From: CALHVR01 sp963528625
Lineage (GTDB): Bacteria; Fusobacteriota; Fusobacteriia; Fusobacteriales; Leptotrichiaceae
Reading direction: 5' to 3'
DNA length: 64,000 nucleotides
Assembly (NCBI GenBank): GCA_963528625.1
Contig: CAURVQ010000001.1
Span: 36,404 to 100,403, forward strand
Shown: positions 1 through 9,438 of the stretch, piece by piece
Layout of the letters: the number at the start of each line of letters is the position of its first letter
How positions within the stretch are numbered: position 1 is the first letter of the stretch
Translations under genes and position numbers: made by a program
The notes under the pieces: model-generated
Database searches by the model: none
Told to the model about the DNA's origin: nothing
What the model saw: the letters and a program-made list of their open reading frames with translations, nothing else

Positions 1-150
1 GAGAAAATGAAAATGTTAATTCCAATAATTTTTAATGTTTACAGAGATGAAATAAATTACAATAAATTTGTAGAAAATATAGCTTTAGAAGTTGAAGATA
101 ATGTTGAATATGTTGATTGGTTAAATAAATTTCTTGAGTATGTAGAATAA
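1..150 (+). CDS. C-terminal end of an unidentified protein (partial)
   Basis: An open frame runs in from the window edge and stops with TAA at 148-150, giving the last 49 residues of a protein. The fragment is acidic and ends in a short amphipathic stretch (VDWLNKFLEYVE). No motif is recognisable in so short a piece. It lies 23 nt upstream of the next gene in the same direction, so it probably belongs to the same transcript. Function unknown. Confidence 0.5.
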   Translation, partial: EKMKMLIPIIFNVYRDEINYNKFVENIALEVEDNVEYVDWLNKFLEYVE

Positions 151-173
151 AGATAATGGACGGGAAAGAGAAA

Positions 174-794
174 ATGATAAAGTATAAAAATATATTTAAA
201 ATATTAATATTTTTAATTTACATATTAGTAAATGTAAACTTTTATAATAGTGTTTATTTAGATGAAAGTAATTTTTATTTATTAAAAAGTTCATTATTTT
301 TATTAGTTGGAGAAATGCTATTTTGGATAGTATTTTTGGGCGATATTTTAAATAGTGAAAAATTACAATTAAAAAAAATTGAAAAAAGAATAATATTATT
401 ATTGTTTATTACGGTAGTATTAGGAATTGCAATATGTAGAGTGTTTTTAAATTCATCAGAATATTTTAATGATCTTTTAAATGTAGATGTCTTTTTGATG
501 TTAGTTGTTGGAATTTTTAGGATATGTTATATTTTCTTTTCTATTTTAGGGATTGTGTTAGCTTTTAGTTCAAAAAAAGTAACATATATATTAATAACAA
601 TTTTAAATTTTATTGTAAGTATATTAATTTGGGTAGATTTCGATAGTAATATAACTTCAATAATGAGAATCGTAATGGGAGTTTTTGCTATTTTAAGTAT
701 AATATTTATAAAAAAAGTACAACAAAATACAATTCAAGATACAAGTAATGAAAAGATTGAAAAGGAGGAAGTTATTAAAGATGATAAAAAATAA
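174..794 (+). CDS. Multi-pass membrane protein of unknown function
   Basis: Codes for 206 residues with about six hydrophobic segments (roughly residues 5-20, 35-55, 70-88, 100-130, 135-155 and 160-178) and a short charged C-terminal tail rich in Lys and Glu. An in-frame ATG exists at 156, but the GGACGGGAAAGAG stretch looks like the ribosome binding site of the ATG at 174, which is therefore preferred. The 3' end overlaps the amidase gene by 14 nt, suggesting translational coupling. No family is recognised; the coupling to a peptidoglycan amidase suggests an envelope role, which is inference only. Confidence 0.7.
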   Translation: MIKYKNIFKILIFLIYILVNVNFYNSVYLDESNFYLLKSSLFLLVGEMLFWIVFLGDILNSEKLQLKKIEKRIILLLFITVVLGIAICRVFLNSSEYFNDLLNVDVFLMLVVGIFRICYIFFSILGIVLAFSSKKVTYILITILNFIVSILIWVDFDSNITSIMRIVMGVFAILSIIFIKKVQQNTIQDTSNEKIEKEEVIKDDKK

Positions 795-1689
795 AATGAA
801 AAAATTTATGTTTTTAAGTGTTATGGCATTATCTAATTTAGTATTTGCAGTAAATGAAAATAATATTAAAAATATTGATATGTCAATTTTTGGAAATGAT
901 AAATCAATAAACATTCAACCACTTCAAATGTATGAAAAAATAAAAAATTCAGCAGGAGAAGTTAATATAAGTAAAGAATATAATTCTGTCAGTCAAGATT
1001 ATAGAGAAAAATATATAATTTTACATTATACAGCTGTTGGAAGAGAAGGATCTATACGAGCATTGACTGGAAGAAATGTAAGTTCACACTATCTTGTTTC
1101 GGATAGAATAGAAGATCCAATTTATTCTTTAGTACCAACAGAAAGAAGAGCTTGGCACGCAGGAGCAAGTGTTTGGAAAAATAGAAATAATTTGAATGAT
1201 ACATCAATAGGGATTGAAATAGTAAATTTAGGACCTGTTAATGGAGTTTATGAGCCATATTTACCTTTTCAAATGGAAAATGTTGCTGTTTTAGTAAAAT
1301 ATTTGGTAGATAAGTATGATGTCCCAGCTGAAAATATATTAGGGCATTCTGATATAGCACCGGGGAGAAAATCAGATCCGGGACCAATGTTTGATTGGAA
1401 AATGCTATATGAAAAATATAATCTTGGAATGTGGTATGATGAGAATACTGTAGAAAATTATAAAACAGAGTATCAAGAAACATTTGACACAATACCGGTG
1501 TCAGATATACAAAATGAGTTGAAAAAATTTGGATATGGAATTGAAATAACAGGAGCTTGGGATAAACAGAGCAAAAGTGTTATTACAGCATTCCAACATC
1601 ATTTTAGACCTAGTAATTATGATGGTGTAATGGATATTGAAACATATTCAATTTTAAAAGCATTAAATGATAAATATAATAAAAAATAA
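781..1689 (+). CDS. Secreted N-acetylmuramoyl-L-alanine amidase with peptidoglycan-binding domain
   Basis: Cleaves the amide bond between MurNAc and L-Ala in peptidoglycan or its fragments. The 302-residue product starts with a signal peptide (positive MIKNKMKK, hydrophobic core, likely cut after VFA at residue 23). An Amidase_2/AmpD-type domain spans about 75-225 with the expected zinc ligands His82 (LHYT), His189 (GHSD) and Asp199 (SDPG). A C-terminal PG_binding_1-like three-helix domain covers about 238-300. This matches the AmiD layout rather than cytosolic AmpD. The open frame extends to 748, but AAGGAGG at 762-768 serves the ATG at 781. It overlaps the preceding membrane protein gene by 14 nt. 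Confidence 0.9.
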   Translation: MIKNKMKKFMFLSVMALSNLVFAVNENNIKNIDMSIFGNDKSINIQPLQMYEKIKNSAGEVNISKEYNSVSQDYREKYIILHYTAVGREGSIRALTGRNVSSHYLVSDRIEDPIYSLVPTERRAWHAGASVWKNRNNLNDTSIGIEIVNLGPVNGVYEPYLPFQMENVAVLVKYLVDKYDVPAENILGHSDIAPGRKSDPGPMFDWKMLYEKYNLGMWYDENTVENYKTEYQETFDTIPVSDIQNELKKFGYGIEITGAWDKQSKSVITAFQHHFRPSNYDGVMDIETYSILKALNDKYNKK

Positions 1690-1713
1690 TTAGTAAATAA
1701 AGGACGGAAAAGT

Positions 1714-2919
1714 ATGAGTAAACAAAAATTTTCAGATAGAATTTTAGGAATGCAATATTCACCGATTAGAAAATTAGTTCCTTATATAGATGCTGCTAAA
1801 GCTGACGGTGTAAAAGTTTATGAATTGCATATAGGACAACCGGATGTAAAAACTCCAGATACATTTTTTGAGGGATTACATAATTTTAAAGAACAAATAG
1901 TAAAATATGCAAATTCAGCAGGAGTAATAGAGTTAAGAGAATCATTTTCACAATCTTATGCGAAAAGTGGAATAAATATTTCTCCAAATGAAATGTTAAT
2001 AACTCATGGTGGAAGTGAAGCTATACAAATTACAATGGAAACAATATGTAATCCGGGAGATGAAGTTTTAGTTCCTGAACCTTATTATACAAATTATGAT
2101 AGTTTTTTAAAAATTGCAGGAGCAAAATTAGTACCGATTGAAACAAAAATAGAAAATCATTATCATATGACATCAAAAGAAGAGATTGAGAAACTAATAA
2201 CAGATAAAACTAAAGCGATTATGTTTTCAAATCCAAGTAATCCAACAGGAATTGTATTTAATGATGATGAAGTTGAAATGATTAAAGAAATTGCGATAAA
2301 ACATGATTTATATATTATAACAGATGAAGTTTATAAACAATTTATTTATGATGATGATTTTGAATATAAATCATTTATGACAATTAAAGAAGTAGAAGAC
2401 AGAACTATTTTAGTTGATAGTATTTCAAAACATTATAGTGCATGTGGTGCAAGAATTGGAGTTATTGCTTCAAAAAATAAAGAATTTATTGCACAAGCAT
2501 TGAAATTATGTCAAGCGAGATTATCTGTTTCAACTATTGAACAATATGCAAGTACAAATTTAATTAATACATTAGATACTTATATTGACAATGCAAGACT
2601 TGAGTATAAAGTTAGAAGAGATTTGATGTATAATCATTTAAAAGAGATGGATGGAGTAATTTCATTTAAACCTAGTAGTGCTTTTTATATTTTCGCTGAA
2701 TTGCCAGTAGATGATGTAGAAAAATTTGTAATATGGTTATTAACAGAATTTAGATATAAAAATCAAACATTGTCATTTGCACCGGGAAGTGGATTTTATT
2801 CAGGTGAAAATAAAGGGCTTAAAGAAGCAAGATTTTCATTCTGTACACATAATTTGACAGAAATTGAAAATGGAATGAAAGTATTGAAAAAAGCATTAGA
2901 AGAATATAATAAAAAATAA
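1714..2919 (+). CDS. Class I/II PLP-dependent aminotransferase (aspartate aminotransferase-like)
   Basis: A 401-residue fold-type I aminotransferase. The N-terminus carries the substrate-binding ELHIGQPDV segment, GGSEAIQ lies in the cofactor phosphate region, SNPSNPTG and TDEVYKQF are the conserved PLP-contacting motifs, and Lys239 in SISKHYSACGARIG is the Schiff-base lysine. Family I gamma enzymes of this shape transfer amino groups from Asp, Ala or aromatic amino acids; the exact substrate cannot be read from sequence. It is preceded by a GGACGGAAAAG ribosome binding site and lies 24 nt after the amidase gene, in a mixed operon. Confidence 0.88.
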   Translation: MSKQKFSDRILGMQYSPIRKLVPYIDAAKADGVKVYELHIGQPDVKTPDTFFEGLHNFKEQIVKYANSAGVIELRESFSQSYAKSGINISPNEMLITHGGSEAIQITMETICNPGDEVLVPEPYYTNYDSFLKIAGAKLVPIETKIENHYHMTSKEEIEKLITDKTKAIMFSNPSNPTGIVFNDDEVEMIKEIAIKHDLYIITDEVYKQFIYDDDFEYKSFMTIKEVEDRTILVDSISKHYSACGARIGVIASKNKEFIAQALKLCQARLSVSTIEQYASTNLINTLDTYIDNARLEYKVRRDLMYNHLKEMDGVISFKPSSAFYIFAELPVDDVEKFVIWLLTEFRYKNQTLSFAPGSGFYSGENKGLKEARFSFCTHNLTEIENGMKVLKKALEEYNKK

Positions 2920-2932
2920 ATTTTGTTATAAA

Positions 2933-3703
2933 ATGGAGAAGAAATTGAATACTAATTTTAAAGATAAACAAACGTATTTAGAAATATTAGATGATAATAT
3001 AAAAAATGCAAAAGAGATTTTAGATAGAATGAATCCAAATCAAAAAATAAATTATCATACAATTTTAGAAAAACTTATAAAAGATTGGAAATTAAAAAAT
3101 CAAAGACCAAAGATATTGTTACATAGTTGTTGTGCACCGTGTAGTACTTATACATTAGAATTTATGTGCCAATATGCTGATGTGACAATACTTTTTGCTA
3201 ATAATAATATACATCCTAAAGAGGAATATAAAAAAAGAGCTTATGTACAACAAGAGTTTATCGATAATTTTAATAAAAAAACTGGGAACAATGTTGGCTA
3301 CATTGAAGAACCTTATGAGCCGAGAAAATTTTATGAAACAGTAAAAGGGTTGGAAAAAGAAAAAGAGGGTGGAGCAAGGTGTACAGCTTGTTTTCAAATG
3401 AGGCTTGATATAGTTGCAAGGAGAGCACAAGAGTTAAAATTTGATTATTTTGGGAGTGCATTAACATTAAGTCCTAAAAAAAATAGCCAATTAATTAATG
3501 CTTTAGGGCTTGAAATACAGGAAGTTTTTGATGTGAAATATTTACCTTCTGATTTTAAAAAAAATCAAGGTTATCAAAGGTCAATTGAAATGTGTCGTGA
3601 ATACGATGTTTATAGACAGTGTTATTGTGGTTGTGTATTTGCAGCATTAGATCAAGGAATTGATTTGAAAGAATATAGTCAAAAAAGTTTAAAAGAATTT
3701 TAG
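2933..3703 (+). CDS. queH: Epoxyqueuosine reductase QueH
   Basis: Reduces epoxyqueuosine in tRNA to queuosine, the last step of that wobble-base modification. The 256-residue protein has the QueH hallmarks: HSCCAPC (Cys66, Cys67, Cys70), a central CTACFQMRLD motif and a C-terminal QCYCGC cluster, supplying cysteines for the [4Fe-4S] and additional iron site. No cobalamin domain is present, which separates it from QueG. Start: ATG at 2933 has no clear ribosome binding site, whereas GGAG at 2935-2938 lies 6 nt before a TTG at 2945, so initiation at TTG is a real alternative. It sits between an aminotransferase gene and uppS. Confidence 0.93.
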   Translation: MEKKLNTNFKDKQTYLEILDDNIKNAKEILDRMNPNQKINYHTILEKLIKDWKLKNQRPKILLHSCCAPCSTYTLEFMCQYADVTILFANNNIHPKEEYKKRAYVQQEFIDNFNKKTGNNVGYIEEPYEPRKFYETVKGLEKEKEGGARCTACFQMRLDIVARRAQELKFDYFGSALTLSPKKNSQLINALGLEIQEVFDVKYLPSDFKKNQGYQRSIEMCREYDVYRQCYCGCVFAALDQGIDLKEYSQKSLKEF

Positions 3704-3719
3704 TATTGGAAGGATAAAA

Positions 3720-4430
3720 ATGGAAATAACAATACCGAAACATGTAGCTATTATAATGGATGGAAATGGAAGATGGGCAACAGAGCGTGGGAAAATTAGA
3801 CTGGAAGGTCATAGAGCTGGAGTTAAGAGTCTTGAAAAAACATTAAAATATGCAATTAAAAAAAATATAAAATATTTAACAGTTTATGCTTTTTCTACTG
3901 AAAATTGGAAAAGATCAGAAATAGAAGTAAATGGACTAATGGAAATGTTTGGGAAATTTTTAGATTTAAAAAAAGAGGAATTGAAAAAACAAGGAATAAA
4001 ATTATTAGTTACAGGGACAAAAGATGGTATATCTAAAAAATTATTAAAAAAAATAGAAACAACAGAGAAATATTTAGAAAATTGTGATAAATTAATATTC
4101 AATATAGCATTTAACTATGGAGGAAGAAAAGAAATAGTTGATGCAGTAGAAAAATTGATTGAAGATAAAGCAAAGATAGATGAAAACATAAAAATAACAG
4201 AAGAAATGTTTTCAAAGTATATGTATCGACCAGAAATACCTGACCCTGAATTAGTAATTCGTACAAGTGGAGAATTTAGAATAAGTAACTTTTTATTATG
4301 GGAAATAGCTTATTCGGAATTTTATATAACAGATGTTTATTGGCCAGATTTTGATGATAAAGAATTTGAAAAAGCACTACTTTCTTTTAATAAGAGAGAA
4401 AGAAGATATGGAGGATTGAATGTTAAGTAG
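3720..4430 (+). CDS. uppS: Undecaprenyl diphosphate synthase (isoprenyl transferase)
   Basis: cis-Prenyltransferase making the C55 lipid carrier used in peptidoglycan and surface polymer export. The 236-residue length is typical. Conserved regions are visible in order: MDGNGRWA at residues 13-20 with catalytic Asp14, GHRAG, TVYAFSTENWKRS, FNIAFNYGGRKEI and the C-terminal RTSGEFRISNFLLWEIAYSEFYIT block. Its end overlaps cdsA by 11 nt, the usual uppS-cdsA pairing. Unlike the common arrangement, dxr and rseP do not follow. Confidence 0.97.
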   Translation: MEITIPKHVAIIMDGNGRWATERGKIRLEGHRAGVKSLEKTLKYAIKKNIKYLTVYAFSTENWKRSEIEVNGLMEMFGKFLDLKKEELKKQGIKLLVTGTKDGISKKLLKKIETTEKYLENCDKLIFNIAFNYGGRKEIVDAVEKLIEDKAKIDENIKITEEMFSKYMYRPEIPDPELVIRTSGEFRISNFLLWEIAYSEFYITDVYWPDFDDKEFEKALLSFNKRERRYGGLNVK

Positions 4431-5340
4431 AATATTTGTTATTGTACTGTTTGTTCCATTTTTATTGTGGATATTTTTAAAAGGGGACTTAATGTTTCTT
4501 ATATTTACTTTAGCGATAGTTGGTGTTTCACTTTATGAGTTTTATAAAATGTTAAAGGCTAAAGGATACGAAGTATTAGACGGTATAGGAATGATACTAG
4601 GCTTATTTTTACCAGTTGCAATATATTTTCAGGCAAATTCAGAAAATATATTTTCATATTTTAAATGGAATTTTATTAAACAAGTAAATTTTGATATGGG
4701 AGGCTTTATAGTATTTTCTATAATGTTATTATCGTTAGTCCAAATATTAAAAGTTAAAATTCGTGGTGCAATGACGGAAATATCATATACATTGTTTGGA
4801 ATAATTTATGTAGCATATTTATTTTCATATATATTATTAATAAAATATGAATTTCCGGGTGGAAATATATTAGTAACTATGACATTTTTATTGATTTGGG
4901 CATGTGATATTTCTGCATATTTAGTTGGAATGGCAATAGGAGGAAAAATATTTAAACGCAGATTAGCACCAGAGATAAGTCCTAAAAAATCAATTGAGGG
5001 AGCGATAGCTGGTATAATAGGTGTTTTTGGTGTAATTTTAATTTTTGATAAAATATATTTAGCAATTTCAAAATTATTATGTCAAATTCCATTAATTGCA
5101 CATAGTTGCAGTGTAAATTATAATTATGTAGGTATAAAAGGATTTAAAGCTTTATTTTTAGCACTTGCAATTGGAGTTTTTGCAGAAATTGGAGATTTAG
5201 TAGAATCTAAAATTAAAAGAGAATTAAAAGTAAAAGATTCTGGAAGTTTACTTTTAGGACATGGTGGTTTTTTAGATAGATTTGATAGTGCTTTATTTGT
5301 ATTACCGATAGTTTATTTCTTTATGAAATATGTGGCTTAA
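4420..5340 (+). CDS. cdsA: Phosphatidate cytidylyltransferase
   Basis: Makes CDP-diacylglycerol from CTP and phosphatidic acid, the branch point for phosphatidylglycerol and related lipids. The 306-residue integral membrane protein has about eight hydrophobic helices. The family signature is in the C-terminal half: SPKKSIEGAIAG around residues 187-198, then DLVESKIKRELKVKDSG and GHGGFLDRFDS. Translation is probably coupled to uppS, since the start lies inside the upstream gene. No clear terminator follows; about 75 nt separate it from the tyrS start. Confidence 0.95.
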   Translation: MLSRIFVIVLFVPFLLWIFLKGDLMFLIFTLAIVGVSLYEFYKMLKAKGYEVLDGIGMILGLFLPVAIYFQANSENIFSYFKWNFIKQVNFDMGGFIVFSIMLLSLVQILKVKIRGAMTEISYTLFGIIYVAYLFSYILLIKYEFPGGNILVTMTFLLIWACDISAYLVGMAIGGKIFKRRLAPEISPKKSIEGAIAGIIGVFGVILIFDKIYLAISKLLCQIPLIAHSCSVNYNYVGIKGFKALFLALAIGVFAEIGDLVESKIKRELKVKDSGSLLLGHGGFLDRFDSALFVLPIVYFFMKYVA

Positions 5341-5415
5341 TAATTTTATAAATTAAAATTTAAAAAATTATAATTAAATAAAGTAGATCAAAATTATATG
5401 AAGAAAGGAAATAAG

Positions 5416-6639
5416 ATGACAGAATTAGAAATTAAACAAGAAGTGGAAAGACAATTTAATATATTGTCAAGAGGGTGTGAAGAATTAATAAATGAGATAG
5501 AATTTAAGAAAAAATTAGAGAAATCAATTACAACAGGGAAACCTTTAAGAGTAAAATTAGGAATTGATCCATCTGGGACAGAATTACATTTAGGACATGC
5601 TGTACCACTTAGAAAATTGAAGCAATTTCAAGATTTAGGGCATGAAGTATTCTTTTTAATTGGGACATTTACAGGAAGAATTGGAGATCCAACTGGAAAA
5701 TCTGAAACAAGAAAAATGTTATCGGAAGAGCAAGTAATGGAAAATATAAAAACATATTTAGATCAAGTTAAATTAATATTAGATTTAGATAAAATAAATG
5801 TTGTTTATAATGCCGATTGGTTAGAAAAATTAAACTTGGCAGATGTGTTAAAATTGTTATCTATGTTCACTGTATCTCAAATGATTTCAAGAGAGGATTT
5901 TGCTAAAAGATTATCAGAAAATAAACCTGTTTCATTAATAGAATTTATGTATCCAATTTTACAAGGTTATGATTCAGTAGAATTGAAAGCAGATATTGAA
6001 TTGGGTGCAACTGAACAAAAATTCAATTTATTAAGAGGAAGAGATTTACAAAAAAACTTTGGTCAAGAGCAACAAATTTGTATGATTATGCCTATTTTAG
6101 TTGGACTTGATGGAGTAGAAAAAATGTCTAAATCATTAGGAAATTATATTGGAGTAAAAGATACTGCGAATGATATGTTTGGAAAAATTATGTCAATTTC
6201 AGATGAATTAATGGAAAATTATTATACAATGATTACAGAAATTCCTTCTGAGGAAATTAAAAAAATGAAAGAAAATATTGCAAATGGGTCGTTACATCCA
6301 ATGGAAGCTAAAAAACAACTAGGAGCAGAGGTAGTTAAAATTTATCATGGAGAGCAAGCAGCAGTTGAAGCTAGAGATTGGTTTGAAAATGTATTTAGCA
6401 AAAGAAACTTAGATGTTGAGTTGCCAGAAGTTGAAGTAGAATACAATGAAATTGGAGTAATTGATTTATTAGTAAAAGAAACACAGTTAGTGAAAACAAC
6501 AAGTGAGGCTAGAAGGTTGATAGAACAAGGTGGATTTAAGATAAATGACGAAGCAATAAAAGATGTTAAAGCAACGGTTAATGTAGAAAGTGGAATGATT
6601 GTTAGAGCAGGTAAAAAGAAAATAATTAAAATAAAATAG
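5416..6639 (+). CDS. tyrS: Tyrosyl-tRNA synthetase
   Basis: Charges tRNA-Tyr. The product is 407 residues from the ATG at 5416, which follows AAGAAAGG; the longer in-frame start at 5398 would put that ribosome binding site inside the gene. Class I signatures are HLGH (the HIGH box) inside LGIDPSGTELHLGHA and EKMSKSLGN (KMSKS box). A C-terminal S4 RNA-binding domain is seen in EARRLIEQGGFKINDEAI. The RQFQDLGH-like and IGDPTGKSETR segments fit the type 2 (TyrZ-like) branch. No T-box leader fits in the short upstream gap. A strong terminator follows. Confidence 0.96.
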   Translation: MTELEIKQEVERQFNILSRGCEELINEIEFKKKLEKSITTGKPLRVKLGIDPSGTELHLGHAVPLRKLKQFQDLGHEVFFLIGTFTGRIGDPTGKSETRKMLSEEQVMENIKTYLDQVKLILDLDKINVVYNADWLEKLNLADVLKLLSMFTVSQMISREDFAKRLSENKPVSLIEFMYPILQGYDSVELKADIELGATEQKFNLLRGRDLQKNFGQEQQICMIMPILVGLDGVEKMSKSLGNYIGVKDTANDMFGKIMSISDELMENYYTMITEIPSEEIKKMKENIANGSLHPMEAKKQLGAEVVKIYHGEQAAVEARDWFENVFSKRNLDVELPEVEVEYNEIGVIDLLVKETQLVKTTSEARRLIEQGGFKINDEAIKDVKATVNVESGMIVRAGKKKIIKIK

Positions 6640-6647
6640 TGAAAATG

Positions 6648-6689
6648 AAAAAATCTTATTAATTAGAAAGTTAATTATTAAGATTTTTT
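6648..6689 (+). terminator. Intrinsic terminator after tyrS
   Basis: AAAAAATCTTA and TAAGATTTTTT arms, extended by TAATTA/TTAATTA around one mismatch, form a stem of about 17 bp over a short loop (about AGAAAG). The 3' arm ends in six T residues. It separates tyrS from fabF. Confidence 0.85.
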
Positions 6690-6748
6690 GTTTTATAAAT
6701 ATATTTATAAAATTTTGAAAAAATAAGATATATAAACTTAGTAAATTG

Positions 6749-6777
6749 TTGAAAAAAACAAAAAAAAATAGTATAAT
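6749..6777 (+). promoter_or_regulatory. Promoter of fabF
   Basis: TTGAAA at 6749-6754 and TATAAT at 6772-6777 are separated by exactly 17 bp. The likely start of transcription near 6784 leaves a leader of about 55 nt before the GAGGTG ribosome binding site at 6831. Confidence 0.75.
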
Positions 6778-6840
6778 ATGCTAAGATATACAAACTTTAA
6801 ATTCAAAAGTTTCAAATAAATAAAAAATAAGAGGTGTATA

Positions 6841-8076
6841 ATGAGAAGAGTAGTTATTACGGGAATAGGGCTAGTAACTCCATTAGGTACAGGTAAAGAA
6901 AAAACATGGGAAAGATTATTAAATGGAGAATGTGGAATAGATAAAATTACTGCATTTGATACATCAGAACATACAGTTCATATCGCTGCAGAAGTTAATG
7001 ACTTTGTTGCAGAAAATTTTATAGAAAAGAAAGAATTAAAAAAATTAGGAAGATTTTCACAATTTGCAATAGCTGCATCAAAAGAAGCTTTAGCAGATTC
7101 AAAATTAGAAATAACTGAAGAAAATGCAGATAGAATTGGAACAATTATTGGTTCGGGAATTGGAGGATTAGACATAATAGAGCAAGAAGTGGGGAAAATG
7201 TTGGATAAAGGACCAAAAAGAGTATCTCCATTCTATATTCCGGCAGCTATATTAAATATGGCTTCAGGAAATACTTCAATATATTTAGGATCAAAAGGAC
7301 CAAATAAAACAGTTGTTACTGCTTGTGCGTCAGGGACAAACTCAATAGGAGATGCATTTCAAACAATTATATTAGATAAAGCAGATGTAATGATAGCTGG
7401 AGGATGTGAAGCTACAGTTACTCCAAGTGGAATAGCAGGGTTTGCTAATTTAAAAGCATTGTCAACTAATCCGGATCCTAAAACGGCTTCAAGACCATTT
7501 ACGGCAGATAGAGACGGATTTGTATTAGGAGAAGGAGCAGGAGTTTTAATATTGGAAGAATTAGAACATGCAAAAGCTAGAGGAGCTAAAATTTATGCAG
7601 AAGTAGTTGGATATGGGGAAACAGGAGATGCGTTCCACATGACAGCACCTGCAGATGGTGGAGAAGGAGCAGCAAGAGCGATATTGATGGCATTAAAACA
7701 AGGAAATGTTAAAATTGAAGAAGTTGATTATATAAATGCACATGGAACTTCAACACCTGCAAATGATAAAAATGAAACTGCAGCAATTAAATCAGCTTTA
7801 GGTGAACACGCATATAAAATAAATGTAAGTTCTACAAAAGGAGCTACTGGACATTTATTAGGTGGAGCTGGTGGAGTTGAAGCGGCATTTTTAGCAATGG
7901 CAATAGATGAAGGTGTTGTGCCTCCAACAATTAATTATGAAAATCCAGATCCAGTTTGTGATTTGAATTATACACCAAATAAAAAAGTAAATAGAGAAAT
8001 AGAAGTAGGATTATCAACTTCGTTAGGATTTGGTGGACATAATGCAGTATTGGCATTTAGAAAATATAAAGGATAA
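6841..8076 (+). CDS. fabF: 3-oxoacyl-[acyl-carrier-protein] synthase II
   Basis: Condensing enzyme that elongates acyl-ACP with malonyl-ACP in type II fatty acid synthesis. It has 411 residues, the usual size. The Cys-His-His triad is present: Cys162 in TACASGTNSIGDAF, His301 in NAHGTSTPANDKNE and His338 in GATGHLLGGAGG. The N-terminal MRRVVITGIGLVTPLG is typical. It is transcribed alone, between its own promoter and a terminator, well away from fabH-fabD-acpP 41 kb downstream, so the fatty acid genes here are dispersed. Confidence 0.97.
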   Translation: MRRVVITGIGLVTPLGTGKEKTWERLLNGECGIDKITAFDTSEHTVHIAAEVNDFVAENFIEKKELKKLGRFSQFAIAASKEALADSKLEITEENADRIGTIIGSGIGGLDIIEQEVGKMLDKGPKRVSPFYIPAAILNMASGNTSIYLGSKGPNKTVVTACASGTNSIGDAFQTIILDKADVMIAGGCEATVTPSGIAGFANLKALSTNPDPKTASRPFTADRDGFVLGEGAGVLILEELEHAKARGAKIYAEVVGYGETGDAFHMTAPADGGEGAARAILMALKQGNVKIEEVDYINAHGTSTPANDKNETAAIKSALGEHAYKINVSSTKGATGHLLGGAGGVEAAFLAMAIDEGVVPPTINYENPDPVCDLNYTPNKKVNREIEVGLSTSLGFGGHNAVLAFRKYKG

Positions 8077-8087
8077 ATAAAAGATAT

Positions 8088-8120
8088 AAGGGTTATCGCA
8101 TGAAAAGTGAGATAGCCCTT
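8088..8120 (+). terminator. Hairpin after fabF, probable terminator
   Basis: AAGGGTTATC and GATAGCCCTT form a 10-bp stem with one G-U pair over a 13-nt loop. The downstream U-tract is weak (TATCCTCATAATATTTT), so termination may be partial. Confidence 0.55.
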
Positions 8121-8222
8121 TATCCTCATAATATTTTAATAAATAAAGTGTATAAATTTATAGTGTGAATTTTGTGAGTTGATAATATAAATTTATGGAT
8201 ACTAAAAAGAGAGGTTTAATTA

Positions 8223-8927
8223 ATGAATAAAGCTAGAGATTATAAAGAATTGATGGCAAAAATTGGCTATCAATTTAAAAATGAGGATTATTTAATACAA
8301 GCTCTTACTCATAGGTCATATTTGAATGAAGGAAATAAAGCTAAACGAATAAATAATGAGAAATTGGAATTTTTAGGCGATGCAGTAGTAAATTTAATAA
8401 CAACAGAATATTTATATATAAACGGTGAAAATAAAAAAGAGGGAGAATTAGCAAAATTAAAGAGTAAAATAGTGAGTGAACCAGTATTCTCAAAAATTGC
8501 ATCAGATTTAGAGTTAGGTGAATATTTATTTTTAAGTAATGGTGAAGTGTCATCGGGTGGAAGAACTAGAAAATCAATTTTAGGAGATGCTTTTGAAGCA
8601 TTAATTGGTGCAATTTTTAAAGATTCTGATTATTATAATACAAAAAAAATTGTAATGAAATATTTAGAAGAAAAAATAAAAACATTAGAGGAAATAGAGG
8701 GAATTGGAGATTATAAAACAATTTTACAAGAAATAACACAAAGTAAATATAGAAAAATGCCGGAATACAATTTGGTAAGAGCTATGGGACCTGATCATGA
8801 TAAAGTTTTTGAAGTAAGCGTAAGTATAAATGGTGAAGTAAAAGGGATAGGAATTGGAAAAAGTAAGAAAGAAGCAGAGAAAAATGCAGCGAAAAAGGCA
8901 TTGGAAGGGATAAAAAATGGGAAGTAA
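8223..8927 (+). CDS. rnc: Ribonuclease III
   Basis: Double-strand-specific endoribonuclease for rRNA processing and RNA turnover. The 234-residue protein has the RNase III signature NEKLEFLGDAVVNL with the acidic residues Glu46, Glu49 and Asp53, and a second acidic site in GDAFEALIGAIF. A dsRNA-binding domain occupies about residues 157-230 and ends in GIGKSKKEAEKNAAKKAL. GAGAGG upstream sets the ATG at 8223. It overlaps coaD by 11 nt and heads a long operon. Confidence 0.96.
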   Translation: MNKARDYKELMAKIGYQFKNEDYLIQALTHRSYLNEGNKAKRINNEKLEFLGDAVVNLITTEYLYINGENKKEGELAKLKSKIVSEPVFSKIASDLELGEYLFLSNGEVSSGGRTRKSILGDAFEALIGAIFKDSDYYNTKKIVMKYLEEKIKTLEEIEGIGDYKTILQEITQSKYRKMPEYNLVRAMGPDHDKVFEVSVSINGEVKGIGIGKSKKEAEKNAAKKALEGIKNGK

Positions 8928-9420
8928 AACTGCGTTATATCCGGGAAGTTTTGATCCTATAACGAAAGGACATATAGATATTATAAAGCGTTCGGTAGTA
9001 TTAGTAGATAAGCTTATAATAGGAGTTTTTAAAAATTCTAATAAAACTAATGCTTGGTTTAGTGATGACGAAAAAGTAGAGATGATAAAAGAAATACTGG
9101 AAAAAGAAGGAATTGACGCAGAAGTTATTTTGTTTAATGGACTTTTAGTTGATTTTATTGAAAAAGAAAAAATTGATATTTTAGTTAGAGGATTGAGAGC
9201 TTTATCAGATTTTGAATATGAATTACAATTTGCTTTAACAAATAAAGCTTTAGCCAAAAGTAAATTTGAAACAATATTTTTAAATGCACATAGAGAATAT
9301 TTATATTTAAGTTCAAGTTTAGTAAAAGAAATTGCTATAAATAATGGAGCTTTAGATAAATTTGTTAGTGAAAATGTAGAAAAAAAATTGATAGAAAAAG
9401 TAAAAATAAAAAAGATATAA
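8917..9420 (+). CDS. coaD: Phosphopantetheine adenylyltransferase
   Basis: Transfers AMP from ATP to 4'-phosphopantetheine, the penultimate step of coenzyme A synthesis. The 167 residues are typical. Seen: the nucleotidyltransferase T/HxGH-type site in YPGSFDPITKGHIDII near the N-terminus, RGLRALSDFEYELQFA in the middle, and SSSLVKEIA in the C-terminal part. It starts inside the end of rnc, implying translational coupling. CoA is also the source of the ACP prosthetic group used by acpP in this window. Confidence 0.96.
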   Translation: MGSKTALYPGSFDPITKGHIDIIKRSVVLVDKLIIGVFKNSNKTNAWFSDDEKVEMIKEILEKEGIDAEVILFNGLLVDFIEKEKIDILVRGLRALSDFEYELQFALTNKALAKSKFETIFLNAHREYLYLSSSLVKEIAINNGALDKFVSENVEKKLIEKVKIKKI

Positions 9421-9438
9421 AGTAGAAAGAGAGCAAAT

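Noticed and set aside
5341..5415. T-box leader upstream of tyrS
   Set aside because: Only about 75 nt separate cdsA and tyrS, with no specifier stem, no T-box sequence and no terminator hairpin.
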